Origin: Lysobacter sp.
GTDB taxonomy: Bacteria > Pseudomonadota > Gammaproteobacteria > Xanthomonadales > Xanthomonadaceae
Direction of reading: 5' to 3'
Assembly (NCBI GenBank): GCA_013141175.1
Contig: JABFRN010000001.1
Span: forward strand, 2,872,001 to 2,936,000
Length of the DNA stretch: 64,000 nucleotides
Part shown: positions 12,083-20,258 of the stretch, in pieces
How the letters are laid out: each line of letters begins with the position of its first letter
Position numbering within the stretch: the first letter of the stretch is position 1
Notes under the pieces: generated by a model
What the model was told of the DNA's origin: nothing
What the model saw: the letters and a program-made list of their open reading frames with translations, nothing else
Database searches by the model: none
Translations under genes and position numbers: made by a program

Positions 12083-12204
12083 TGTAGGGTGGGCCTTGGC
12101 CCACCATTACGATGTAACCGATCGCTCCGGAACCTGATCGAAGCGGTTTCGATGATTGAAATGTTTGCCTGATAGTTGCAATGGTGGGCCAAGCCCAACC
12201 TACA
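12083..12204. repeat. Inverted pair of GTAGGGTGGGCC palindromic elements
   Basis: The left copy (12083-12109) begins TGTAGGGTGGGCC and contains the perfect hairpin GGTGGGCC-TT-GGCCCACC at 12088-12105. The right copy (12180-12204) is the same element in opposite orientation (AATGGTGGGCCAAG...CCTACA). About 70 bp separate them. The pair fills the convergent gap between chpC and rsmE, and the right copy contains the rsmE stop codon (TAG on the minus strand at 12202-12200). There is no T-run, so it is not a standard intrinsic terminator, though a transcript could fold strongly here from either side. Confidence 0.85.
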
Positions 12205-12934
12205 GATCCCCGAACTTCGCCTGCAGCGCCGCGATCGCGGCCAGGCCGGCGGTTTCCGTGCGCAGCACGCGCGGGCCGAGACGCAGGCCGCTGAAACCCG
12301 CGCTGCGCAGCACCACGCGGTCCTTCTCCGACCAGCCACCTTCCGGCCCGATCCCGACCACGATGCCCGCCGCGTTCACCGGCGACAGCGTGTCGAAACG
12401 GTGTTCGCCGAGCGGATCGAGCGTGAGTTTCAGCGCATCCGCATCGAGCGCAGCGGCGGCGTCGGACAATCCACACGGCGGCAGCAGTTCCGGAATGCGC
12501 GCGCGACCGCTCTGTTCGCAGGCCGAGGCAACGACGCTGCGCCAGTGCGCCACGCGCTTTTCCAGACGGTCGCCATCGAGCCGTACTTCGGTGCGGTCGG
12601 CGAACACCGGCGCGATCGCGGCGACGCCCAGCTCGGTCGCCTTCTGCAGGATCAGGTCCATCTTCTCGCCGCGGGCGATGCCCTGCAGCAGCACGAGGCG
12701 CAGCGGCGACTCGTTGTCGACGACGTGCGCGCCGTTCACTTCCGCCTCGACCCCGCGCTTGCCCGCGCTGAGCAGGGCCGCGTCGTAGTCGTGGCCGTCG
12801 CCGTTGAACAGCACACAGGCCTCGCCTTCGCGCAGACGCAGTACGCGCACGAGGTGCGCGCCCGCGCTCTCGGGCAGCACGACGCGCGCGCCGGGCGCGA
12901 GCGGCAAGTCGACGAAGACGCGGGTCAGACGCAT
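12200..12934 (-). CDS. rsmE: RsmE, 16S rRNA m3U1498 methyltransferase
   Basis: A 244-residue SPOUT-family enzyme that uses S-adenosylmethionine to methylate N3 of U1498 in 16S rRNA. An N-terminal PUA-like domain (MRLTRVFVDLPL, HLVRVLRLREG) is followed by the SPOUT domain with GEKMDLILQKATELGV, IGPEGGWSEKD and LRTETAGLAAI, the last two forming the cofactor knot. Its ATG lies inside the end of bioA (10-nt overlap), so the two are translated together. The TAG stop falls within an intergenic repeat, so the C-terminus ends exactly at that element. Confidence 0.95.
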   Translation of the reverse strand: MRLTRVFVDLPLAPGARVVLPESAGAHLVRVLRLREGEACVLFNGDGHDYDAALLSAGKRGVEAEVNGAHVVDNESPLRLVLLQGIARGEKMDLILQKATELGVAAIAPVFADRTEVRLDGDRLEKRVAHWRSVVASACEQSGRARIPELLPPCGLSDAAAALDADALKLTLDPLGEHRFDTLSPVNAAGIVVGIGPEGGWSEKDRVVLRSAGFSGLRLGPRVLRTETAGLAAIAALQAKFGDL

Positions 12935-14352
12935 GCGGTGGCCTCTTCGATGGCGGCGAGGGTGGTTTCGGCGAGTCGCTGCAACTGCGCATCATCGATG
13001 CAGTAAGGCGGCATCCAGTACAGCACATCGCCGAGCGGACGCAGCAGCACGCCGCGCGCCAGCGCCGCGCGATAGGCGCGCAGACCGATCCGCAGCGCCG
13101 GGTCGAACGGCGTGCGTTTGTCGCCGTCACGGGTGAGCTCGAATGCCACGATCATTCCGGCCTGTCGCACGTCGGCGACATGGCGATGCGTGCCGATACC
13201 CGCCGCCAGATCGCGCATCGTCTTCGAGGTGTCGCGATTGCGCGCGAGCACGTCGTCGCTGGCGAAAATGTCCAACGATGCGAGCGCCGCCGCGCAGGCC
13301 AGCGGATTGCCGGTGTAGCTGTGCGAATGCAGGAACGCGCGGTCGCGCGCATCGTCGAGGAAGCCGTCGTACAGCGCTTGCGTCGTCAGCACCGCCGACA
13401 GCGGCAGCGCGCCGCCGGTCAGGCCTTTGGACAGGCACAGCAGATCCGGCATCACGCCCGAATCCTCGCTCGCGAACATCGGCCCGGTGCGGCCGAAACC
13501 GACCGCGATCTCGTCGGCGATCAGGAACACCTCATGGGCGTCGCACAGTTCGCGTACGCGTTTCAGATAGACCGGATCGTGCATGCGCATACCACCGGCG
13601 CACTGCACGCGCGGCTCGAGGATCAGCGCGCAGATTTCGCCGCGATGCCGGCCGAGCAGATCGGCGAGCGCATCCGCAGCGGCTTCGGCATGCGCTGCTG
13701 CATCGACGCCATCGGGCGCGAGGTAGGCATCGGGCGAGGGCGCGAACAGGCATTCGACCAGCAGCGGCGCATAGACGCGACGGTACAGCGGGATGTCGCC
13801 CACCGACAGCGCGCCGATGGTTTCGCCGTGATAGCCGTTTTCCAGTGCGACGAATTTCGTGCGTCCGCCGTCGTGGCCGTCGCGGTTGCGGAACCAGTGG
13901 AACGCCATCTTCAGCGCCACTTCCACGCCCGCCGAACCGTTGTCCGCATAGAACACTTTGTTCAGCGCAGCGCGTCCTGCCTCGCGGGGCGCGATGGCGA
14001 GCAGGCGCTCCGCCAGCTCGACCGCCGGCGCATGCGAGACGCCGGCCAGGATCACGTGTTCCAGCGTCCGCGCCTGTCGGGCGATGGCCTCGGCGATGCG
14101 CGGCTCGCAGTGGCCGTGGATGTTCGTCCACCAGCTGCTGATCGCATCCAGCGTGCGGCTGCCGTCGTGGCCGATCAGCCATGCACCCTCGCCGCGCGCG
14201 ACCGGCAGCAAGGGCAGGGTGTCCGGGTGTTCGCGCATCTGCGTGCAGGGGTGCCAGAGCACCGCGAGATCGCGCGCGCGCCAGCGCTCGGCGGCATCGT
14301 TGCCCGCGTCGGTCGGCCCGCTGTCGTTTATGATCGGCGCATGCGTCTTCAT
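12925..14352 (-). CDS. bioA: BioA, adenosylmethionine-8-amino-7-oxononanoate aminotransferase
   Basis: A 475-residue PLP-dependent class III aminotransferase that converts KAPA to DAPA in biotin synthesis using S-adenosylmethionine as amino donor. Diagnostic features are WHPCTQM near the N-terminus, DAISSWWTNIHGH, NGSAGVEVALKMA, ENGYHGETIGALS, the FLIADEIAVGFGRTG cofactor loop and the Schiff-base lysine in CLSKGLTGGALPL. ATG 14352 is preferred because it follows a GGGGGG stretch; an in-frame ATG at 14361 would add three residues. It is cotranscribed with rsmE and diverges from nudE. No other biotin gene is in the window. Confidence 0.95.
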   Translation of the reverse strand: MKTHAPIINDSGPTDAGNDAAERWRARDLAVLWHPCTQMREHPDTLPLLPVARGEGAWLIGHDGSRTLDAISSWWTNIHGHCEPRIAEAIARQARTLEHVILAGVSHAPAVELAERLLAIAPREAGRAALNKVFYADNGSAGVEVALKMAFHWFRNRDGHDGGRTKFVALENGYHGETIGALSVGDIPLYRRVYAPLLVECLFAPSPDAYLAPDGVDAAAHAEAAADALADLLGRHRGEICALILEPRVQCAGGMRMHDPVYLKRVRELCDAHEVFLIADEIAVGFGRTGPMFASEDSGVMPDLLCLSKGLTGGALPLSAVLTTQALYDGFLDDARDRAFLHSHSYTGNPLACAAALASLDIFASDDVLARNRDTSKTMRDLAAGIGTHRHVADVRQAGMIVAFELTRDGDKRTPFDPALRIGLRAYRAALARGVLLRPLGDVLYWMPPYCIDDAQLQRLAETTLAAIEEATACV

Positions 14353-14403
14353 CCCCCCCATTATTGCCTGTCCGGCTGCGCGGCGCGTCCGTTCGGGTGC
14401 CGC

Positions 14404-14961
14404 GTGACCCGGCCCCTGCCGATCATCCACGAGGTCCGTCGCCACCAGGGCGACCCGCATCGCGTGGTCGAAGAACTCGATCTCGAATTCTCCAACGGCG
14501 AACGCCGGCTCTATCTCCGCGCACCTGCGGGGGAACACGGCGCGGTGATCGTGGTGCCGATGCTGGACGACGACACCGTGCTGCTGATCCGCGAGTACGC
14601 CGCTGGCACCCATCGTTACGAACTCGGCCTGGTGAAGGGCAAGATCGACGCCGGCGAGACGCCCGAGGAAGCGGCGAATCGGGAATTGAAGGAGGAGGCC
14701 GGCTACGGCGCGCGGTCGCTGACGGTGCTGCGCCGGATCAGTCTCGCGCCGACCTACATGGGCCACGAAACCATCCTGGTGCTGGCGCGCGATCTGTACG
14801 AGGAGCGGCTGCCGGGCGACGAACCGGAACAGCTCGACGTGCTGCCGTGGAAGCTCGATGCGCTGCACGAATTGATTCTGGCCGAAGATTTTTCCGAGGG
14901 ACGCTCGATCGCCGCGCTGTTCCTCGTCAGGGAGTGGTTGCGACATGCCGATTCAAAATGA
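14404..14961 (+). CDS. nudE: NudE-type ADP-compound Nudix hydrolase
   Basis: From GTG 14404 this is a 185-residue protein, matching the normal NudE length. The Nudix box is complete: GKIDAGETPEEAANRE continues into LKEEAGY, giving the G-x5-E-x7-RE-x2-EE-x-G pattern that binds Mg2+. The family hydrolyses ADP-ribose, NADH and diadenosine polyphosphates. The frame is open upstream to ATG 14341, which would overlap the bioA start; GTG 14404 gives the length and N-terminus (TRPLPIIHEVRRH) expected for the family but has only a weak ribosome-binding site. It overlaps cysQ by 17 nt and forms an operon with cysQ and mazG. Confidence 0.88.
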   Translation: MTRPLPIIHEVRRHQGDPHRVVEELDLEFSNGERRLYLRAPAGEHGAVIVVPMLDDDTVLLIREYAAGTHRYELGLVKGKIDAGETPEEAANRELKEEAGYGARSLTVLRRISLAPTYMGHETILVLARDLYEERLPGDEPEQLDVLPWKLDALHELILAEDFSEGRSIAALFLVREWLRHADSK

Positions 14962-15781
14962 CAGGACCGACGACAGCTTGATCGATGACGCGATCCGCGA
15001 AAGCGTGATCGCGCTGGCGATCGCCGCCGCCGCCGATATCCTGGCGATCTACGATGGCGCGTTCGATGTCGATCGGAAAGCCGACGACAGTCCGCTGACC
15101 GCCGCCGATCTCGCATCGCACCGGCGCATCGTCGAAGGCCTGCAGCGGCTGACGCCGGATATTCCGGTGCTGTCCGAGGAATCGTCGGAAACCGATATCT
15201 CCACGCGCCGCAGCTGGTCGCGGCTGTGGCTGGTCGATCCGCTCGACGGCACCCGTGAGTTCGTGAAGCGCAACGGCGAGTTCACCGTCAACATCGCGCT
15301 GATCGAAAACGGTGTCGCCACGTTCGGCGTGATCCAGGCGCCGGTCACCGGCGAACTGTGGTGGGGCGATCCGGCGCACGGCGCGTACCGTCGCGATGCG
15401 GTCGGTGAGATCGCGCTGGAAACGCGCACGCCCGCGCTGTCGCCGCTGCGCGTCGCCGCCAGCCGCTCGCACCGCGATGCGCGCACCGAGGCGTTCATGG
15501 CGAAGATGGCGGCGCAGAGGGGCGAACTCGAAGCGATCGGCGTCGGTTCGTCGCTGAAGTTCTGCCGCGTCGCCGAGGGCGCCATCGACGTGTACCCGCG
15601 CTTCGCGCCGACCAGCGAATGGGACACTGCAGCCGGGCAGGTCATCGTCGAAGCGGCCGGGGGCCGCGTGCTCGATCCGCAGGGCCGGCCGTTCCGCTAC
15701 AACCAGCGCGACACGCTGCTCAACGGCGACTTCGTGGCCTTGGGAGATCCTGCGCTGCCATGGCGGCAATGGGTCGGGTAA
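14945..15781 (+). CDS. cysQ: CysQ, 3'(2'),5'-bisphosphate nucleotidase
   Basis: A 278-residue inositol-monophosphatase-fold enzyme. It recycles 3'-phosphoadenosine 5'-phosphate, a by-product of sulfate assimilation, to AMP. The metal-binding motifs are visible: LSEESS, WLVDPLDGTREF (the DPLDGT motif) and the C-terminal SEWDTAAGQVIVEAAGG. It starts inside the end of nudE and its TAA overlaps the mazG ATG (TAATG). Together the three genes handle nucleotide by-products. Confidence 0.95.
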   Translation: MPIQNDRTDDSLIDDAIRESVIALAIAAAADILAIYDGAFDVDRKADDSPLTAADLASHRRIVEGLQRLTPDIPVLSEESSETDISTRRSWSRLWLVDPLDGTREFVKRNGEFTVNIALIENGVATFGVIQAPVTGELWWGDPAHGAYRRDAVGEIALETRTPALSPLRVAASRSHRDARTEAFMAKMAAQRGELEAIGVGSSLKFCRVAEGAIDVYPRFAPTSEWDTAAGQVIVEAAGGRVLDPQGRPFRYNQRDTLLNGDFVALGDPALPWRQWVG

Positions 15782-16626
15782 TGAGCCACACGAACGACAT
15801 CCAGCGCCTGCTGATGATCATGGCCCGCCTGCGCGACCCGCAGGGCGGCTGCCCGTGGGATGTCCAGCAGACGTTCGCGACCATCGCGCCGTATACGGTG
15901 GAGGAAGCCTATGAAGTCGCCGATGCGATCGATCGCGGCGATCTCGACGATCTGAAGGACGAACTCGGCGATCTGCTGTTCCAGGTCGTGTTCCATGCGC
16001 GCATGGCCCAAGAGCAGGGCGCCTTCGATTTCCGCGATGTCGTCGCCGCGATCAGCGACAAGATGGAACGCCGGCATCCGCATGTGTTCGCGGGCATGGG
16101 CATCGCCGACAGCGATGCGCTGAATGCGATGTGGGATGCGGAAAAGAAAAAAGAAAGGCTTGCGAAGCACGGCGATGCTGCCGATGCTTCGGCACTGGCC
16201 GGGGTTGCCCGTGGGCTGCCGGAATGGCAGCGCGCGGTGAAGCTGCAGAAGAAGGCGGCGACCGTCGGCTTCGACTGGCCCGGCCCGGCGCCGGTGATCG
16301 AGAAATTGAAGGAAGAGCTTGAGGAAGTGCGGGTCGAATTCGATGCGCTCGCCGCAGCGCCCGGCAGTGCCGAAGTGCGCGACCGGCTGGAGGACGAACT
16401 TGGCGATCTGCTGTTCGTCGCAGCGAATCTCGCGCGGCATGCGAAAGTCGACCCCGGTGCCGCGCTGCGTCGCGCAAATCACAAATTCGAGCGTCGCTTC
16501 CGGGCGATGGAAACGATGGCCGCTGACGATGGCGTGGCGTTGTCCGATCTCCCGCTGGATGCGCAGGATGCGTACTGGAATCGCGTCAAGGCCGCCGAAG
16601 CGGCGGATGCGGTTGCGGGCGCATGA
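15781..16626 (+). CDS. mazG: MazG nucleoside triphosphate pyrophosphohydrolase
   Basis: A 281-residue double-domain MazG. Both halves carry the EExxE...DELGDLL signature: EEAYEVADAIDRGDL with KDELGDLLFQVVFHA in the first, and KEELEEVRVEF with EDELGDLLFVAANLARH in the second. The N-terminal LRDPQGGCPWDVQQT is also diagnostic. MazG hydrolyses NTPs to NMP and pyrophosphate and in other bacteria affects (p)ppGpp levels. ATG 15781 is set by the TAATG overlap with cysQ. Its stop overlaps the next gene (ATGA). Confidence 0.95.
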   Translation: MSHTNDIQRLLMIMARLRDPQGGCPWDVQQTFATIAPYTVEEAYEVADAIDRGDLDDLKDELGDLLFQVVFHARMAQEQGAFDFRDVVAAISDKMERRHPHVFAGMGIADSDALNAMWDAEKKKERLAKHGDAADASALAGVARGLPEWQRAVKLQKKAATVGFDWPGPAPVIEKLKEELEEVRVEFDALAAAPGSAEVRDRLEDELGDLLFVAANLARHAKVDPGAALRRANHKFERRFRAMETMAADDGVALSDLPLDAQDAYWNRVKAAEAADAVAGA

Positions 16627-16973
16627 AGTGTCATCGCCACCGGGAACAGGATGCGGTCGGCGTCTGCACCGCCTGCGGCAAGGGCCTGTGCGCGGATACC
16701 TGCGCGCACGACGGCGCCCTGGGGCTGCACTGCGACGCGGCCTGCGAGCGACGTCTGCGGCAGCGCGAACCGCGCGGCGATACGCCGGTCGGCGCGGTGT
16801 GGTCGGTGCTGCTGGCCGTGCTCGGCGGCGCGCTGCTTTTTTACGGTTACCGCTATTCGGAGTGGTCGATGAGCGTGCCGAATCTGCTCGGCATGCTGTT
16901 CCTCTGGTACGGTGTGGTCCTGCTGCTGCAGCGCGTGGCCGCCCGTGCCCGAACACCAGCGGACAACACCTGA
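16623..16973 (+). CDS. Small membrane protein with N-terminal Cys/His zinc-ribbon
   Basis: A 116-residue protein of unknown role. The first 41 residues hold a B-box-like metal site: C3, H6, C15, C18, C23, C27, H29, H36, C37 and C41 (KCHRH, CTACGKGLC). Two membrane helices follow, roughly residues 57-75 (VWSVLLAVLGGALLFYGY) and 86-104 (NLLGMLFLWYGVVLLL). Its ATG overlaps the mazG stop, so it belongs to that operon. Related proteins are usually annotated as B-box zinc-finger membrane proteins of unknown function; a metal-dependent scaffold is possible but not shown. Confidence 0.75.
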   Translation: MKCHRHREQDAVGVCTACGKGLCADTCAHDGALGLHCDAACERRLRQREPRGDTPVGAVWSVLLAVLGGALLFYGYRYSEWSMSVPNLLGMLFLWYGVVLLLQRVAARARTPADNT

Positions 16974-16985
16974 TCGGAGACGCTT

Positions 16986-17288
16986 ATGGCCGGTTTTTCC
17001 AGCTTCCGCGAGTTCTATCCGTTCTATCTCGGCGAACACCGCAATACCGTCTGCCGACGGCTGCATTTCGTCGGCACCTCCGGCGCCCTGGGCTGCATCC
17101 TCGCGGCGATCGTGCATGACAACGCATGGTGGCTGCTGGGTGCGCTGGTCTGTGGCTATGCGTTCGCATGGGTGGGGCATTTCTTCTTCGAGAAGAACCG
17201 CCCGGCGACGTTCAAATATCCGTTCTATTCCTTCGCCGGCGATTGGGTGATGTACAAGGACATCCTGATCGGACGCATCAAGTTCTGA
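16986..17288 (+). CDS. DUF962 / Mpo1-like protein
   Basis: A 100-residue protein with the DUF962 pattern: FREFYPFYLGEHRN at the N-terminus, RRLHFVGT, a hydrophobic central region, then AWVGHFFFEKNRPATF and FAGDWVMYKD. The conserved His residues in EHRN, RLHF and GHFF match those of the yeast Mpo1 family, which are Fe2+-dependent dioxygenases acting on 2-hydroxy fatty acids. Enzyme activity of the short bacterial members is inferred only from that relationship. It starts 12 nt after the zinc-ribbon gene and ends the operon. Confidence 0.85.
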   Translation: MAGFSSFREFYPFYLGEHRNTVCRRLHFVGTSGALGCILAAIVHDNAWWLLGALVCGYAFAWVGHFFFEKNRPATFKYPFYSFAGDWVMYKDILIGRIKF

Positions 17289-17325
17289 TCCGCTCCATAG
17301 CGATTTTTTTTGCAGGTGCGGCTCT

Positions 17326-17481
17326 TGTAGGAGCGGCTTCGTTTCTGTAGGAGCGGCTTCAGCCGCGAAGCCCGCAGCATGTCCGTAATCATGCGAACAG
17401 CAATCCCGGAATCACGCGTTTGATTGCACAGGTTGTCGCAACGGAGATGGAATCGGCTTCGCGGCTGAAGCCGCTCCTACA
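17326..17481. repeat. GTAGGAGCGGCTTCAGCC repeats, direct and inverted copies
   Basis: Three copies of a short element fill most of the 219-bp gap between the DUF962 gene and the convergent DUF486 gene. A truncated copy at 17326-17340 (TGTAGGAGCGGCTTC) is followed by a full copy at 17346-17370 ending CAGCCGCGAAG. An inverted copy lies at 17457-17481 (ending CCGCTCCTACA). The 17346 and 17457 copies match perfectly over 25 bp and could form a large stem-loop at the convergent transcript ends. The family is REP-like and familiar from Xanthomonadaceae genomes. No gene is visible in the gap. Confidence 0.85.
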
Positions 17482-17507
17482 AAAAGCAGTCCTGCAAGAG
17501 CTGCGAA

Positions 17508-17855
17508 TCATTCCAGGAAAATCAACCACGCCGCGACCGCGATCAATGCGAAGCCCGCCCAGTGGTTCCATTTCAGCGACTGGTCCAGATAGGTCGACGA
17601 AAACACCGCGAACACCAGCAGCGTGATCACTTCCTGCATGCCCTTGAGCTGCGGCGCCGAATAGTACGTGCTGCCCCAGCGGTTGGCGGGCACCATCAAC
17701 GTGTACTCGAACAGGGCGATACCCCAGCTCGCGGCGATGGCGACCACCAGCGGTGCGGTCTTGTATTTCAGGTGTCCGTACCAGGCGAAGGTCATGAAGA
17801 CGTTCGAGCACAGCAGCAGGACGATGGGAACGAAGCGTTCGAGGGCGATGGGCAT
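17508..17855 (-). CDS. DUF486 / DMT-family small membrane protein
   Basis: A 115-residue protein with four predicted membrane helices and the DUF486 pattern: MTFAWYGHLK near the N-terminus, GIALFEYTLMVPANRWG, APQLKGMQEVITL and a C-terminal hydrophobic segment ending AAWLIFLE. The family is placed near the drug/metabolite transporter superfamily; substrate unknown. The frame extends upstream to 17912, but ATG 17855 gives the typical length and starts just before the first helix. It is a single gene, convergent with the mazG operon. Confidence 0.85.
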   Translation of the reverse strand: MPIALERFVPIVLLLCSNVFMTFAWYGHLKYKTAPLVVAIAASWGIALFEYTLMVPANRWGSTYYSAPQLKGMQEVITLLVFAVFSSTYLDQSLKWNHWAGFALIAVAAWLIFLE

Positions 17856-18027
17856 GGCGGCGCCGGTTATGGGGATCGTGCGATGATGCGTGGCGACGCC
17901 CCGGTTCGCCAAGACGCCGGCGCCGCGACAGGGAACATCCCGCTGTCCCGATGGTCAACCGGAGGACGCTTCCCGACGTTCCATCCTTTGGCCTGCCGAT
18001 TCTTCCACCTGCCATCCCCAGACCCCC

Positions 18028-19533
18028 ATGCCCCCATCCCGCAAGCGTTCCTTCTTTTCGCGTCGCATCCTGATCGTTGCGATCGCAATCGCCGCACTGG
18101 TCGCCGCGCTGTGGTTCTGGAAAGGTCGTGGCGGCGCCGACGAACAGCGTTTCCGCACGGCGAAGGTGGAGCAGGGCGACATCCGGGTCGCGATTTCGGC
18201 CACCGGTACGCTCAGCGCGCTGTCGACGGTGGACGTGGGCAGTGAAGTCTCCGGCAAGGTCACCGAAGTGTTGGCGGACTTCAATGACCGGGTGCGCAAG
18301 GGGCAGGTGATCGCCCGTATCGACCCAAGCACCTTCGAGGCCCAGATCGCGCAGGGCGACGCCACCATCGCCAGCGCCCGCGCCAACCTGCAGACGGCGC
18401 AGGCCACGCTGCGCAACGCCGAAGCCGATTACGGCCGTAAGGCCTCACTGGTACAGCAGAAGCTCATCGCGCGCGGCGATCTGGACCTGGCCCTGTCCGC
18501 GCGCGATCAGGCGCGTGCGCAGGTGGCCGCCGCCGAGGCGCAGATCCGCCAGCAGCAGGCGTCGACCCAGAATTTCCGGCTGAATCTCGGTCGCACCGTG
18601 ATTCTTTCGCCGGTCGACGGCGTGGTGCTGAACCGTTCGGTCGAACCCGGCCAGACCGTCGCCGCCAGCCTGCAGGCGCCGGTGCTGTTCAAGATCGCCG
18701 AAGACCTGGTGCGGATGGAGATCGTGCTGGCGGTGGACGAATCCGACATCGGCCAGGTCAAGCAGGGGCAGACGGTGAGTTTCACCGTCGATGCGTTTCC
18801 CGATCGACAGTTCCGTGGCGAAGTCAGCCAGGTCCGGCTTTCGGCCACCAACACCAACAATGTCATCACCTATCCGGTGGTGGTGGCGGTCGACAACAGC
18901 GATGAAGTGCTGTTGCCGGGCATGACCACCAATGCCGAGATCGAAGTCAGCCGTCGCGACAATATCCTGAAGGCGCCGAACGCGGCGATGCGCTTCAAGC
19001 CGCCGGTCGAGGATCCGGCGGATGCGCAGACCCCGCAGCGCGGCAGCGGCATGACCGACGAGCTGCCGGGTATCGCGGCGACGCTGCAGTTGGATGCGAC
19101 CCAGCAGGCCGCGTTCGATGCGGCGCTGACGAAAATGCGCGAACGTATCGCCGCACGCACCGCGACGCCGCCGCAGGGCCAGACCAGCGCTGGCCTGTTC
19201 GGCGGCCGTCCGCCCGGTGCGGGCGGCAACGCATCCGGCGCCAACGGCAATGCCAGCGGCGCGATGCGCCAGCGCACGCTGGAACGCTTGAACCAGCAGT
19301 TCGCGGAGTTCCGCGCCGCGTTGCGCGACCCGCAGCGGCAGCAGTGGGATGCGGCCGTCAACGCGCTGGTCGGTGCGCGCCGCGCGCCGGTGTATGTGCT
19401 TGCGGAAGGCAAACCGAAACAGGTGATGGTGCGCGTCGGCGCGTCCGACGGCAGCAGCACCGAGATCAACGGCGACCTGAAAGCCGGCGATGACCTCATC
19501 GTCGGCGTGCAGGCTGCGGAGCCCGGCAAGTGA
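18028..19533 (+). CDS. macA: MacA-like periplasmic adaptor with C-terminal insertion
   Basis: A 501-residue membrane-fusion protein with an N-terminal anchor helix (residues 13-32), biotinyl-lipoyl-like halves (SATGTLSALSTVDVGSEVSG and GRTVILSPVDGVVLNRS), a coiled-coil hairpin at about 110-185 and a beta-barrel. It should link an inner-membrane MacB-type ABC exporter to an outer-membrane channel. Between the barrel and the last domain, about residues 330-455, is an extra segment: two helical LTxxQ-like pieces (LDATQQAAFDAAL, LRDPQRQQWDA) around a Gly/Asn/Ala-rich linker. MacA proteins are usually shorter by about this amount. ATG 18028 is chosen because it precedes the basic anchor. GTG of the ATPase gene overlaps its stop. 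Confidence 0.88.
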   Translation: MPPSRKRSFFSRRILIVAIAIAALVAALWFWKGRGGADEQRFRTAKVEQGDIRVAISATGTLSALSTVDVGSEVSGKVTEVLADFNDRVRKGQVIARIDPSTFEAQIAQGDATIASARANLQTAQATLRNAEADYGRKASLVQQKLIARGDLDLALSARDQARAQVAAAEAQIRQQQASTQNFRLNLGRTVILSPVDGVVLNRSVEPGQTVAASLQAPVLFKIAEDLVRMEIVLAVDESDIGQVKQGQTVSFTVDAFPDRQFRGEVSQVRLSATNTNNVITYPVVVAVDNSDEVLLPGMTTNAEIEVSRRDNILKAPNAAMRFKPPVEDPADAQTPQRGSGMTDELPGIAATLQLDATQQAAFDAALTKMRERIAARTATPPQGQTSAGLFGGRPPGAGGNASGANGNASGAMRQRTLERLNQQFAEFRAALRDPQRQQWDAAVNALVGARRAPVYVLAEGKPKQVMVRVGASDGSSTEINGDLKAGDDLIVGVQAAEPGK

Positions 19534-20258
19534 GCGCAGTCCCGCGCGCCCGCCCGGCGCATCCGGTGATCGAGACCAGATCGCTCAGCAAGGTCTACGC
19601 CGCCGGTACCGAGGCCGAAGTGGTGGCGCTGAAGGACGTCGATCTGAAGATCGAACACGGCGAGTTCGTCGCGATCATGGGGCCGTCGGGTTCGGGCAAA
19701 TCCACGCTGATGAATCTGATCGGCTGTCTCGACACGCCGACCTCCGGCACCTATCTGTGCGACGGCGTCGATGTCGCGACGCTCGATGCCGAGGAACGCG
19801 CCACGCTGCGCCGCGACAAGATCGGTTTCGTGTTCCAGGGCTTCAATCTGCTGTCGCGGATGAGTGCGCAGGACAATGTCGCGATGCCCTTGAGCTACGC
19901 GCGCGTGCCGCCGGCCGAGCGCAGGCAGCGTGCGGCCGAGGCGCTGACGGCGGTGGGTCTGGGCGAGCGCATGCGCCATCGTCCCAGCGAACTCTCCGGT
20001 GGCCAGCAGCAGCGCGTGGCGATCGCGCGCGCGCTGATCCACCGTCCGGCGATCCTGATGGCCGACGAACCCACCGGCGCACTGGATACGCGCACCGGGC
20101 AGGAAATCCTGGCGCTGTTCGAGCGCCTGCGCGGAGAGGGCCACACCATCATCCTGATCACACACGATGCCGAAGTGGCGGCGCACGCCGACCGCACCTG
20201 CGTGATGCGCGACGGCGAGTTGCACGATGGCGAGCCGCACGCGGAGTCCGCAGCATGA
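19530..20258 (+). CDS. MacB-type ABC transporter ATPase
   Basis: A 242-residue ATP-binding subunit of the LolD/MacB type. It has Walker A GPSGSGKST, the Q-loop FVFQGFNLL, signature LSGGQQQRVAIARAL, Walker B ILMADEPTGALD and the H-loop ITHDAEVA. GTG 19530 overlaps the macA TGA (GTGA), and its own stop overlaps the permease start (ATGA). In E. coli MacB the ATPase and permease are one polypeptide; here they are separate genes. Confidence 0.93.
   Translation: MSAVPRARPAHPVIETRSLSKVYAAGTEAEVVALKDVDLKIEHGEFVAIMGPSGSGKSTLMNLIGCLDTPTSGTYLCDGVDVATLDAEERATLRRDKIGFVFQGFNLLSRMSAQDNVAMPLSYARVPPAERRQRAAEALTAVGLGERMRHRPSELSGGQQQRVAIARALIHRPAILMADEPTGALDTRTGQEILALFERLRGEGHTIILITHDAEVAAHADRTCVMRDGELHDGEPHAESAA

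Noticed and set aside
12925-14946. BioA as a 673-residue protein fused to an upstream domain
   Set aside because: The upstream part is the antisense of nudE. BioA homology begins at about 14352.
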